Source of the DNA: an uncultured Collinsella sp.
Lineage (GTDB): Bacteria; Actinomycetota; Coriobacteriia; Coriobacteriales; Coriobacteriaceae
NCBI GenBank assembly: GCA_958353395.1
Contig: CATWSG010000009.1
Location: 1-64,000, forward strand
Direction of reading: 5' to 3'
Length of the DNA: 64,000 nt
The notes beneath the pieces were generated by a model. The model made no database searches. It was not told the DNA's origin and saw nothing but the letters and a program-made list of their open reading frames with translations. Positions 51,883-60,170 of the stretch are shown one piece after another. How positions within the stretch are numbered: the stretch's first letter is position 1; every line of letters starts with the position of its first letter. The translations under genes were made by a program, and so were the position numbers.

Positions 51883-54800
51883 ATGGGGGAACTCGAGCGC
51901 AACATGCGCGATGACGTGGGGCAGCCTCAAGGCAACGCTCCAAGTACAGACAATGGGGGACAAATGGATATGTTTGAGGACAAGCGTGAGCGCGCCTCGT
52001 TGCATCGCCGTGGCGCGATTGCACGCGGTGTAGCCAAGCGCGGCCTGGTGGCATTCCTGGCCTTCGCGATGGCCTTTGGCACCACGCCGGCTCAGCTGTG
52101 GGCCGAGGGCGCCGAGGGCATTGCCGAGGCTGTGGTTCAGACTGCGACGCCGAGTGAGGGCGCGGGGGCCGCGGACGGTACTGCCGACCAGGGCAAGGCC
52201 GAGGTTTCGGATTCCGGGAGCGCGCCTGCAGCTAGTGCCGCCACAACAGAGGCAGCAACTGGCGACGAAGGCTCGGCGACGGGGGAGAGCCCTGCCACGA
52301 GCGAGCAGTCTTCGACGGCATCCGCTGGCCAAGCGGGATCTGCCACCGCGGCTGTCGTCCAGACAGAGAACCCGACAGAAACCGGCGATGTCGCCAAGAA
52401 GCAAGTCGAGGTCTCGTTCTCGATTATCGGCACCGATGCCGACGGCAAGGCTCAGACCTGGGTGGCACCTACGCAGCTCAAGCTCGACGAGGGCGCGACG
52501 GCTGCGGATGCCTTCATTAAGCTGCAGGAGAAGACGGGCTTCAAGGCGAAGTACGATCCGAACACGGCATACGGTTTCTACCTCGAAAGCATCACATCCC
52601 CGAGCGATGGCCGCACGCTTGCCTACGATCCGACGACTTATGCCTACTGGCAGCTGTTCGTCGACGGCGCGTCTTCCTCGGTTGGCGCGAGCAGCGTTAA
52701 GCTCACCCAGGGGCAGAAGATTGAGTTTGCCTATACGGCTGGTAGCGCGTCCCCTGTCGTTAAGGACCAGGTTGCCGCAAATGTGACCGTCATTGGTCGC
52801 GATGCCCAGGGCAAGACTCAGACTTGGGTCGATAACGCACAGTATGTGGTGACGTCCGGCTCGAGCGCGCTTGACCTTACGAAGGTCGCGCTCGAGGCGA
52901 ATGACATCGACGCCGTTGCTGCGGGCTCCTTCATTCTGAGCCTTAAGTACAACGGCGTTGAGCTGGGTACGCCGCTCGATTATTCGACCTATTGGCAGCT
53001 GTTCATCAACGGCAAGTCGAGCGACTACACGGCAGACAATGTCACCATCCACGCCGGCGATACCGTCACGTGGTTCTACGGTGGCTGGGGCGACCAGTTG
53101 CCGTCCGATTCTGTTCATGCTTCCGTTCAGGTACTTGGTAAGGACAAGGACGGCAAGCAGCAGGTTTGGGCTTCGACGGGCCAGACGAGCCTCAAGGCAG
53201 GCTCCACTGCCAAGGATCTCCTTGAGCAGACCGGCCTTACTCTCGATGCTGGCGAATCGTCTTGGGGCTGGTTCCTCAACGGCATTTATTCGCCGTTCGA
53301 TGGTAAGTCCTATGGCTGGGATGCTGCGACCAATAGCTATTGGCGCTTCTACGTAAATGGCAAGTTCGCCGACGTTGGTGCCGGTGCCTACAAGCTCCAG
53401 GAGGGTGACGCCGTCACCTTTATGTATGGTGCTGACGCCGATGCCCTCCCCGGTCAGGTGCTTGGATCCGCCGATGTTATCGGTCCCGATGTCAACGGGA
53501 ACAATACGCGTTGGGGCACGGCAAGCAATGTTTCTCTGCCCGAAGGCTCCACGGCCCAGAACCTTATTGAGGCAGTTCTGAAGGCCAAGGGCGTTACGTA
53601 CAACGGCTCCCAGAGTGGTGAGTACTGGTTCCTGAATTCCATTACTTCGCCGTTCGATCACAAGCCGTATGGTTGGGATGCTGCGACCAATAAATATTGG
53701 CATCTGTATATCAACGGAGAGCCCTCCTTACTCTGCGCCAATCAGATTACGCTCAAGAGCGGCGATAAGGTCACGCTTGCCTATACCACCGATAATTCGC
53801 CCATGCCCGATCCCGACAAGATTGTCGTGGATCCGAGCGCGACGACTCCTGATTGGGATGCCGAGTGGGCCGGCTACGGCAACAGTGGCAACGGTTCGAC
53901 CGTAACGGATGCCAAGACGCCTGCGCAGGCCGCCGGTCTTAAGTGGGCCTTCGATTGGAAGGCCGAGTCTGGTCAGCAGTATGCCAACTGCAGCGAGCCT
54001 GTCATTGCTAACGGCTTTGTGTACATCGCGACCGAGAACGAGCTCATTAAGATCGATTCGTCCACGGGCAAAAAGGTTGCCTCTGCGCCGCTTGCCTCCA
54101 AGGTGAGCTATACCTCTCGTCCGATCTATACCAATGGCCTTATCATCGTTCCGCTCAACGGCGGTGCGGTCCAGGCGATTACTGCAGACAAGCTGATCTG
54201 CAAGTGGCTGACGCCTGGTTTGACGGACTTGACGCAGAGCTCCTGCACCGTCGTTTCGGACGGCGAGTACGTCTATGTAGGCTCGGTCGATATTTCGTAT
54301 GACGAGAATTACAACGCGACCTACGGCAACGGCTCCTTTGCGCGCATTAAGATTGCCACGGGCGAAGTTTCTTGGCAGAACATCGACCCTGCCGAGGGCT
54401 ATTACTGGACTGGTGCGGCTTTGACGGATAAGTATGCCATCGTTCCTACGAGCGCGGGTACGCTTAAGTGCATTGATAAGACGACGGGCGATGTCGTTTC
54501 GACCATGAAGCTCGGCGCTGTCGCAAATGCCGATTGCATTGCCGATCCGTCCAATGGTTCGACCTTCTATCAGATGACGCACGACGGAAAGCTCCATGTG
54601 ATTTCGCTTTCGTCTAAGGGCGTGCTGAGTGAACAGAAGACGGTTGATCTGGGCCTTACGAATAATCTGAGCGCCCCTGCGGTGTCCGGTGACAATCTGA
54701 TTGTCGGCGGACAGACGGCTACTGGCTCTGCTCTGGTTCTCTATAACCTGAAGACGGGTAAGACCACGATGGTCGCTGCTGCCGACGGCAAGGCGCTGCC

Positions 54801-55761
54801 GGCTGGCCTCAACGGTATTGCTGCTACTCCGCTGGTGAGTGTTCGGGGCGGCAAGACCTATGTGTACTTCACCGTTAACAGCGCGGATAGCAAGGATTAC
54901 GTCAACTACTCTGCTGGTGGTGGCGTGTATCGCTATACGCTCGGCGATGCAGAGGCGACGCAGATTTATGATGCGGCTGGCCATTACCAGTACTGTGACT
55001 CTCCGGTCATTGCCGATGCTTCTGGCAATCTCTACTACATTAATGATTCGGGCACGCTGTTTAAACTTGGAGCTGTCGAGTCTTGGACGGTTGCCTTTAA
55101 CTCCAACGGCGGGTCTGCTTGCGACACTAAGTTTGTTGCTACGGCCGATGGCAAGCTGGTCAAGCCGGCCGATCCGACGCGCGATGGCTACACTTTCGGC
55201 GGTTGGTTCACCGATGAGGCTTGCACTCAGGCGTATGACTTTAGCACGCCGGTGACGGCCGATCTGACGCTGTATGCCAAGTGGACCAAGAATGCCGTTA
55301 ACCCTGGCGGCAATGGCGGCGCTGGTTCGAATGGCGGCGGCGGTTCTGGTACCGGTACTGGTTCCGGCACTGGCGCTGGCACTGGCACGGGTTCCGGCTC
55401 CGGCTCGAAGGGCGGCGCTGTCGCCCCGGGTCATAAGCCGACGACCAAGACGACGGTGTCGACCAAGACCGAGACCAAGGACAACAAGTCCGACAAGAAG
55501 GACTCCGATAAGTCCGATAAGAAGGACGAGAAGAAGTCTGACAAGAAGTCTGACAAGAAGGACAGCAAGTCCGACAAGAAGTCCGACAAGAAGTCCGATT
55601 CCAAGTCCGATACGGGTGCTGCTTCCACGACCACTGCTAAGAAGTCCTCTAGTGCTTCCGAGCAGGAGACTGGCACCAACCCGCTCGCCATTGTTGGCGT
55701 TGCCGCCGGCGTCATCGGTCTCGCCATCGTCGGCGTGTTCGTGTTCACCAAACGTCGGTAG
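51883..55761 (+). CDS. B12-riboswitch-controlled surface protein with four DUF4430 domains
   Basis: A 1292-residue exported protein. After a signal peptide (RGLVAFLAFAMAFGTTPAQL, about residues 53-72) and a Thr/Ala/Ser-rich linker come four DUF4430-like repeats (about 170-290, 297-405, 410-524, 525-640), each ending in a YWxxYxNG-type segment. Next is a PQQ-like beta-propeller (about 650-1065, with VYIATENELIKIDSSTGK), a Flg_new/InlB-type repeat (GYTFGGWFTDEACTQAYDF, about 1090), a Gly/Ser linker, a Lys/Asp/Ser repeat tract (1190-1250) and a membrane helix with a KRR end. DUF4430 is related to the beta domain of intrinsic factor and transcobalamin, so corrinoid capture is inferred. There is no LPxTG motif. 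Confidence 0.85.
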   Translation: MGELERNMRDDVGQPQGNAPSTDNGGQMDMFEDKRERASLHRRGAIARGVAKRGLVAFLAFAMAFGTTPAQLWAEGAEGIAEAVVQTATPSEGAGAADGTADQGKAEVSDSGSAPAASAATTEAATGDEGSATGESPATSEQSSTASAGQAGSATAAVVQTENPTETGDVAKKQVEVSFSIIGTDADGKAQTWVAPTQLKLDEGATAADAFIKLQEKTGFKAKYDPNTAYGFYLESITSPSDGRTLAYDPTTYAYWQLFVDGASSSVGASSVKLTQGQKIEFAYTAGSASPVVKDQVAANVTVIGRDAQGKTQTWVDNAQYVVTSGSSALDLTKVALEANDIDAVAAGSFILSLKYNGVELGTPLDYSTYWQLFINGKSSDYTADNVTIHAGDTVTWFYGGWGDQLPSDSVHASVQVLGKDKDGKQQVWASTGQTSLKAGSTAKDLLEQTGLTLDAGESSWGWFLNGIYSPFDGKSYGWDAATNSYWRFYVNGKFADVGAGAYKLQEGDAVTFMYGADADALPGQVLGSADVIGPDVNGNNTRWGTASNVSLPEGSTAQNLIEAVLKAKGVTYNGSQSGEYWFLNSITSPFDHKPYGWDAATNKYWHLYINGEPSLLCANQITLKSGDKVTLAYTTDNSPMPDPDKIVVDPSATTPDWDAEWAGYGNSGNGSTVTDAKTPAQAAGLKWAFDWKAESGQQYANCSEPVIANGFVYIATENELIKIDSSTGKKVASAPLASKVSYTSRPIYTNGLIIVPLNGGAVQAITADKLICKWLTPGLTDLTQSSCTVVSDGEYVYVGSVDISYDENYNATYGNGSFARIKIATGEVSWQNIDPAEGYYWTGAALTDKYAIVPTSAGTLKCIDKTTGDVVSTMKLGAVANADCIADPSNGSTFYQMTHDGKLHVISLSSKGVLSEQKTVDLGLTNNLSAPAVSGDNLIVGGQTATGSALVLYNLKTGKTTMVAAADGKALPAGLNGIAATPLVSVRGGKTYVYFTVNSADSKDYVNYSAGGGVYRYTLGDAEATQIYDAAGHYQYCDSPVIADASGNLYYINDSGTLFKLGAVESWTVAFNSNGGSACDTKFVATADGKLVKPADPTRDGYTFGGWFTDEACTQAYDFSTPVTADLTLYAKWTKNAVNPGGNGGAGSNGGGGSGTGTGSGTGAGTGTGSGSGSKGGAVAPGHKPTTKTTVSTKTETKDNKSDKKDSDKSDKKDEKKSDKKSDKKDSKSDKKSDKKSDSKSDTGAASTTTAKKSSSASEQETGTNPLAIVGVAAGVIGLAIVGVFVFTKRR
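55480..55620 (+). repeat. In-frame 12-base tandem repeats (Ser-Asp-Lys-Lys)
   Basis: TCYGACAAGAAG units encode repeated SDKK, with several near-perfect copies within 140 bases. Copy number changes would keep the frame and alter the length of the wall-spanning stalk. Confidence 0.75.
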
Positions 55762-55770
55762 GTGAGGGTT

Positions 55771-56673
55771 GTGTCCAATAAATCCAAGGACGCTGACCCC
55801 AAGCAACCAGATTTCTCGTTTATCCAGCTCGATGATCCAAAGCAAAAGGGCGCCGCTTCGGCGGCGTCCGCCTCTCGTCGCAAGGCGCTCCTTGGCGTTC
55901 TTGCTGCCGCGTGCACCATTCTGATCGTCGTCTCGCTGGGCTTCGTCCATCCTTCCGAGAGCGGCGCCTGGTCCATTGACTGGATCGTTCAGACCGTGAC
56001 GGGGGAGAGCGTCGTCGCCAAGGACACCAAGGGGTCTGGCTCGTCTACCGCTTCGGGCGAGGCCAGTTCCAAGGATTCCAAATCTTCGGATGCTGCAAAA
56101 GATGAGTCCAAGGGCTCGAACGACGCCAAGGATGATTCCGAGTCTTCGCACAAGGAATCGGACAAAAGCTCGGATAGCAAGAAGTCCGATGGTCAGGACA
56201 GCAAGAGGTCTGGCGATAAATCCGCTGCCCAAAATACGGGAGCCGGTGATACTTCCAATGTGTCTGGCGGTGCTTCTTCGGGCGGCGGTCAGTCGTCTGA
56301 TGGAGCCTCATCCTCTAATGGCGGAAGCGCTTCCTCGGGCGGTCAGGGCGGCTCGCAGGAGTCCAACTACGTAACGGTGACGGTTTCGGTCACATCGAGC
56401 GTTGTGGGCAATCCTGTGTCCTCTGGCGGCACCTTTACCTTTAACGAAGGCGCTACCGTTTACGATGCCCTGTGCGCGCTGGGCCTTTCTGTCAACGCAC
56501 ATGGCTCGTCGTACGGCACGTATGTTTCCGCGATTGGTGGTTTGGCCGAGAAACAGCGCGGCGGCACGAGCGGCTGGATGTACTCCGTCAACGGCATAAC
56601 GCCCATGACGGCCTGCAGCAACTACGTTCTCTCAAACGGCGACAACGTAGTCTGGTATTACGTAACAGGCTAG
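55771..56673 (+). CDS. Membrane-anchored single-DUF4430 protein
   Basis: A 300-residue protein with an N-terminal membrane anchor (ALLGVLAAACTILIVVSLGFV, about residues 41-61), a 130-residue Ser/Lys/Asp/Gly low-complexity stalk, and one DUF4430 domain at the C-terminus (about 205-300; FTFNEGATVYDALCALGLSV, SGWMYSVNG, NGDNVVWYYV). It starts nine bases after the stop of the four-domain protein, so it is under the same riboswitch. This partner is anchored at its N-terminus while the large one is anchored at its C-terminus. I take the GTG at 55771 after TGAGGG; the GTG at 55762 is possible. Confidence 0.82.
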   Translation: MSNKSKDADPKQPDFSFIQLDDPKQKGAASAASASRRKALLGVLAAACTILIVVSLGFVHPSESGAWSIDWIVQTVTGESVVAKDTKGSGSSTASGEASSKDSKSSDAAKDESKGSNDAKDDSESSHKESDKSSDSKKSDGQDSKRSGDKSAAQNTGAGDTSNVSGGASSGGGQSSDGASSSNGGSASSGGQGGSQESNYVTVTVSVTSSVVGNPVSSGGTFTFNEGATVYDALCALGLSVNAHGSSYGTYVSAIGGLAEKQRGGTSGWMYSVNGITPMTACSNYVLSNGDNVVWYYVTG

Positions 56674-56695
56674 AGGCCTCGACATAGCGCGCCAG

Positions 56696-56733
56696 ACGGG
56701 CGGTTCGGACAAACATCCGGGCCGCCCGTTTTT
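56696..56733 (+). terminator. Terminator of the DUF4430 operon
   Basis: ACGGGCGGTTCGGA pairs with TCCGGGCCGCCCGT (56716-56729) with few mismatches and TTTT follows. Confidence 0.85.
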
Positions 56734-56772
56734 CATGCGAATGGGACTGGGCCGCCGGGTCTCTCGGCAAAC

Positions 56773-56806
56773 AAAAAACCGGTTGGAATGGGAATTCCAA
56801 CCGGTT
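56773..56806 (-). terminator. Terminator of the first gtrA gene
   Basis: Read leftward, AACCGGTTGGAA (56806-56795) pairs perfectly with 56788-56777 and TTTTTT follows. It is 27 bases past the gtrA stop. Confidence 0.85.
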
Positions 56807-56832
56807 ATACATGCAAGCAAATAGTGAATCGA

Positions 56833-57240
56833 CTACGACCGTGCGCCCTCGAGGAAGAAGCGGCGGCTGAAGTAGTTGTACCAGGTGACGAGGAACGTTG
56901 CGATGGCCTTCATGGCTTGGTAGCCGATGCTCAAAAACGTGACACCCACAAACATGTACAGGTCGTTGAGGCCCAGGCCGATCACCGACAGGATGGTGAA
57001 GATCGTGAACTCGCGCTTGCGGCTCATGCCTTTGCGGTGGTCGAACACGTACTTCATGCTGAGCCAGTAGTTGACCACGACGGACGTGATAAACGAAACC
57101 GTGGTGCTCATCAAAAAGTCGAGGTGGAACAGCTCGACGAGCGCAATGAGCATGCCCCAGTCGATGCCAAAGGAGATAAGACCCACGACGGCAAACTTGA
57201 GGAACTGCTTGGTATGAGGTTGTGCCAGCGCCTTGCGCAC
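56833..57240 (-). CDS. GtrA family membrane protein
   Basis: A 135-residue protein with four membrane helices and the GtrA pattern (FLKFAVVGLISFGIDWGML; KYVFDHRKGMSRKREF; the last helix with YNYFSRRFFLEG). GtrA proteins are thought to flip undecaprenyl-linked sugars across the membrane for glycosylation of cell surface polymers. A second, clearly related copy lies 220 bases away on the same strand. There is no glycosyltransferase adjacent, so the substrate cannot be told. The start is a GTG. Confidence 0.85.
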   Translation of the reverse strand: MRKALAQPHTKQFLKFAVVGLISFGIDWGMLIALVELFHLDFLMSTTVSFITSVVVNYWLSMKYVFDHRKGMSRKREFTIFTILSVIGLGLNDLYMFVGVTFLSIGYQAMKAIATFLVTWYNYFSRRFFLEGARS

Positions 57241-57459
57241 GTAATCACATCCAATGCGTTGATGAATCGAGCAGAGGATACTTTAGAGCTTTTACAAGGG
57301 AAACGTAAGGTCTTTGCCAAGAACTATATGAACTCGCCAAATTTTCAAGAGCTAATCCGCAAACGTTGAAAATTTGCCCGTAAACGAGCGACACCCACGG
57401 ACGATACTGCGCTGAGTGCGCGTCGTCCGTGGGCGCCGTAATGCTGCAGGGGTTTCGAG
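57241..57459. other. Gap between the two gtrA genes
   Basis: The gap holds a hairpin (CCCACGGACGA at about 57395 with TCGTCCGTGGG at about 57424) that could end the upstream gtrA transcript, though the T-run is poor, and the leader of the downstream gtrA. Confidence 0.45.
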
Positions 57460-57855
57460 CTATTTTGTCTCGTCGCCCTCCAGGAAGATTTTTCGGGTCA
57501 CAAAGTTGTAGACCATGACAAGCGCGGTGGCGCAGATCTTGGCGATATTGGCCTCGAGTCCCAGGCCGGCGTTGAGCGCCAGCACGATGCCGTCGTTGAG
57601 CACCAAACCGATCACGGACAGCACGACAAAGATGATGAACTCGCGGCGGCGGCTCATGCCTTCCTTGTGCGCAAACACGTACTTCATGCTTGCGAGGTAG
57701 TTAAAGATGAGTGAGATGATAAAGCCGCTGGTGTTGGCGATTAGGATGTTGAGGCCCAGACCGTAGTGGAGCAGATTCATAATGCCAAAGTCGATAACCG
57801 TGGCAATGACACCGACGACGCCAAATTTCATGATCTGCGCAAGGAGCTTTTGCAT
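57460..57855 (-). CDS. GtrA family membrane protein, second copy
   Basis: A 131-residue four-helix GtrA protein (IMKFGVVGVIATVIDFGIM; KYVFAHKEGMSRRREF; YNFVTRKIFLEG). The shared KYVF-H-GMSR-REF segment shows that it arose with the neighbouring copy by duplication or long coexistence. I use the ATG at 57855 after AAGG; a TTG at 57918 would add an unlikely 21-residue extension. The fbp stop lies about 80 bases upstream on the same strand. Confidence 0.82.
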   Translation of the reverse strand: MQKLLAQIMKFGVVGVIATVIDFGIMNLLHYGLGLNILIANTSGFIISLIFNYLASMKYVFAHKEGMSRRREFIIFVVLSVIGLVLNDGIVLALNAGLGLEANIAKICATALVMVYNFVTRKIFLEGDETK

Positions 57856-57933
57856 GGTACCTGCCTTAAGCTGGCGCCGAAGCGCCGCGGGGATGACAAA
57901 CTCAGCAAGTTTAGCCAATCCCCGCGTGTGGTG

Positions 57934-59850
57934 CTAGGCGCGCTCCTCGATAGCACCGTTTCTATATGCATCGAGCAGCTGACGCAGGTCTTGGATTTGG
58001 CTGCGGATCTTGGCGCCAGTATCGGTGTCGCTCACCATGCGGCGACGGTCCGCTTGGTCAAAACGGTTGGTCTCGCTTTCGATGTCCACGTTGCGCGTGA
58101 GTGCCTCGGCAACCGTCGTAAAGGCCCGGTGCGACTTGAGGCGGCAGCCGCGCGAGCTCGAGATGAGCGTATAGCCGGCGATGCCCGTCTTGGGATGGTA
58201 AGCGCGGCAGAAGCCGCCATCGATGACCAGCAGCTTGCCCTCGGCGCGGATGGGCTGCTCGCCCTTGGTGGTTTTAACGGGCGTGTGGCCGTTGATGATG
58301 TGGCCGGTCGGCGAGCATGCCATGGGCGCGACGCCAAACTCGCGCATGATATCATCGCAGACCGAGGGCGACTTGGTAAGCGTAAAGTACGGGTCCATCG
58401 GCTCGACCCAGGTGCTCTTATCGGCGATATAGGCGCGCTCAAAGGTACGCACCAGGCGTCCGCTGGCGGGTGAGTTAAAGCCAATCCACAGGTACCACAT
58501 CCAGTCGAGAGCGTCGCGGTCGCCCACGCGCCAGGCGCGGCGGGCGATGTGGTCGCAAAAATCGAGATAATCGCGGCCGGCGTGCCAGGTGCCCAGGCAG
58601 TTCATGCTGCTAAAGGTGCCGTCTTCGTTGAGCGGCACGCAGCCATGGAAGAGCAGGTTGCCGTTGGCGACCTTGTACATCGAGCCATGGGTGTAGAGGA
58701 AATCGATATGGCGATGCAGGTGATCGGCGGTGACAAACTCGGACACGAGCTTGTCGATGATGTGCTGCTCCTGAGACGTGAGCGTGTAGGGGTCCGCCGG
58801 GTCGACGGTGGGGAAGTCGTTGGTCGTGAGCGGCCACACGCTGCCGTCGGCGAGCGTGACCGTGCCGGTGTCGTGGTCGATCTTGTCGAGTAACAGGCGG
58901 TCGGTCATATCGAACTCGGGGTGGCGCTGGATAATCTGGCCCTCGAGCTTAAAGAGCAGCACGTTGATGGCCTTGATTAGCGGGGTGATGGGCTCACCGG
59001 CGGTGTAGGTGGCATCGGCAAAGGCAACAAGCTCGCGCAGCGAGATGCCGTAGTCGTTCTCGAGGATCTCGTAATTGTCGTAGCGTAGGTTGTTGCGCAG
59101 CACCGTGGCGATGCAGGCGGGCTCACCGGCCGCAGCGCCCATCCACAGCAGGTCGTGGTTGCCCCACTGGATATCGAGCGAATGGTAGGTGAGCAGGCGG
59201 TCCATAATCTTGGCCGCGCCGCCGCCTCGGTCGAAGATGTCGCCCACCAGGTGCAGGTGGTCGACGGCCAGCCGCTTGATGAGCGAGGCGAGCGACTCGA
59301 TAAAGTCGTCGGCGCTGGCGGTCTCCAGGATGGACTCCACGATGCGCTCGTGATAGCGCACGCGATAGTTGTTCTCGTCCGGGTGCGTGTGCAACAACTC
59401 GTCAATGATATAGGCGTAATCGCGCGGAATGGCCTTACGCACTTTGGAGCGCGTGTAGCGGCTTGAAAGCGAACGAGCGACCATGATGAGCTGGTCAAGC
59501 ATCGTCTTGTACCAGGTGGGCGAGTCCTCGCGCTGGCTGCGGACCAGCTCGATCTTCTCGCGCGGGTAGTAGATGAGCGTGCACAGCTCGCCCTTTTCGT
59601 CAAAGGAGAGCGTGTCGCCAAAGATCTCGTCGACATGTTCGCGCACGACGCCCGAGCAGTTGTTGAGGATGTGCATAAAGGCTTCGTACTCACCATGCAC
59701 GTCGCTCATAAAATGCTCGGTGCCCTTGGGTAGGTTGAGGATGGCCGAGAGGTTGATAATTTCGGTAAATGCGGATTGTTCGGTGGGGAACTGTCTCGAC
59801 AGCAGGCGCAGATACTTGAAGTCTTGCGGGTTGCGATCGAATGCGACCAT
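57934..59850 (-). CDS. fbp: Fructose-1,6-bisphosphatase class III
   Basis: A 638-residue gluconeogenic phosphatase of the Firmicutes type, from the calcineurin-like metallophosphatase fold. Metal-binding motifs are MSDVHGEYEAF (about residue 48), GDIFDRGGGAAKIMD (about 205) and WGNHDLLWMGAA (about 225). The length agrees with the family (about 640-670). It makes fructose 6-phosphate for cell wall sugars when the cell grows on amino acids or other non-sugar carbon. GGAAGG precedes the ATG at 59850. The upstream region, shared with degV, has repeated TGGTAAA motifs. Confidence 0.92.
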   Translation of the reverse strand: MVAFDRNPQDFKYLRLLSRQFPTEQSAFTEIINLSAILNLPKGTEHFMSDVHGEYEAFMHILNNCSGVVREHVDEIFGDTLSFDEKGELCTLIYYPREKIELVRSQREDSPTWYKTMLDQLIMVARSLSSRYTRSKVRKAIPRDYAYIIDELLHTHPDENNYRVRYHERIVESILETASADDFIESLASLIKRLAVDHLHLVGDIFDRGGGAAKIMDRLLTYHSLDIQWGNHDLLWMGAAAGEPACIATVLRNNLRYDNYEILENDYGISLRELVAFADATYTAGEPITPLIKAINVLLFKLEGQIIQRHPEFDMTDRLLLDKIDHDTGTVTLADGSVWPLTTNDFPTVDPADPYTLTSQEQHIIDKLVSEFVTADHLHRHIDFLYTHGSMYKVANGNLLFHGCVPLNEDGTFSSMNCLGTWHAGRDYLDFCDHIARRAWRVGDRDALDWMWYLWIGFNSPASGRLVRTFERAYIADKSTWVEPMDPYFTLTKSPSVCDDIMREFGVAPMACSPTGHIINGHTPVKTTKGEQPIRAEGKLLVIDGGFCRAYHPKTGIAGYTLISSSRGCRLKSHRAFTTVAEALTRNVDIESETNRFDQADRRRMVSDTDTGAKIRSQIQDLRQLLDAYRNGAIEERA

Positions 59851-60170
59851 GAAACACCTTCCGATGGGGCTGGTAAAACTGATAAACAGCGTCAAACGTT
59901 TACCAGTATGCGCCGCTTTTGTTTCGATTTTGCGCCAGCGGCTGAATTGTCGGCTGAACGGTTTGGTAAATCGATTTAGTGAAGGTAGATGTGTTGGTCG
60001 GGTGGAGACGACAGAGGGTGTTTTCTCAGATATTTATGCGTCGGGTCGGTGGAGACGATGGTGGTAAAGATGTTCACTATTTTTGGTTCGATTTGGTAAA
60101 TAGTGGACATGTGTACCGCATGTAGGCTCACTGTGCGATAATTTGCGCAGCAATGAGTAAGGAGCCTCAT
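59851..60170. promoter_or_regulatory. fbp / degV divergent region with TGGTAAA repeats
   Basis: TGGTAAA occurs at 59871, 59964, 60062 and 60094, and in reverse at 59899-59905. The first and the reversed copy form an inverted pair. A longer direct repeat, GTGGAGACGA, lies near 60002 and 60049. A GATAAT element at about 60136 may be the degV -10 box. Repeated words on this scale suggest sites for one regulator. Confidence 0.5.

Noticed and set aside
55660..55761. A sortase signal at the end of the large DUF4430 protein
   Set aside because: There is a hydrophobic helix and a basic end but no LPxTG-like motif before it, so it is treated as a membrane anchor.
53728..56232. An 834-codon minus-strand frame opposite the DUF4430 genes
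   Set aside because: Composition of Arg/Ile/Gly/Leu repeats arises from reading repetitive coding DNA backwards.
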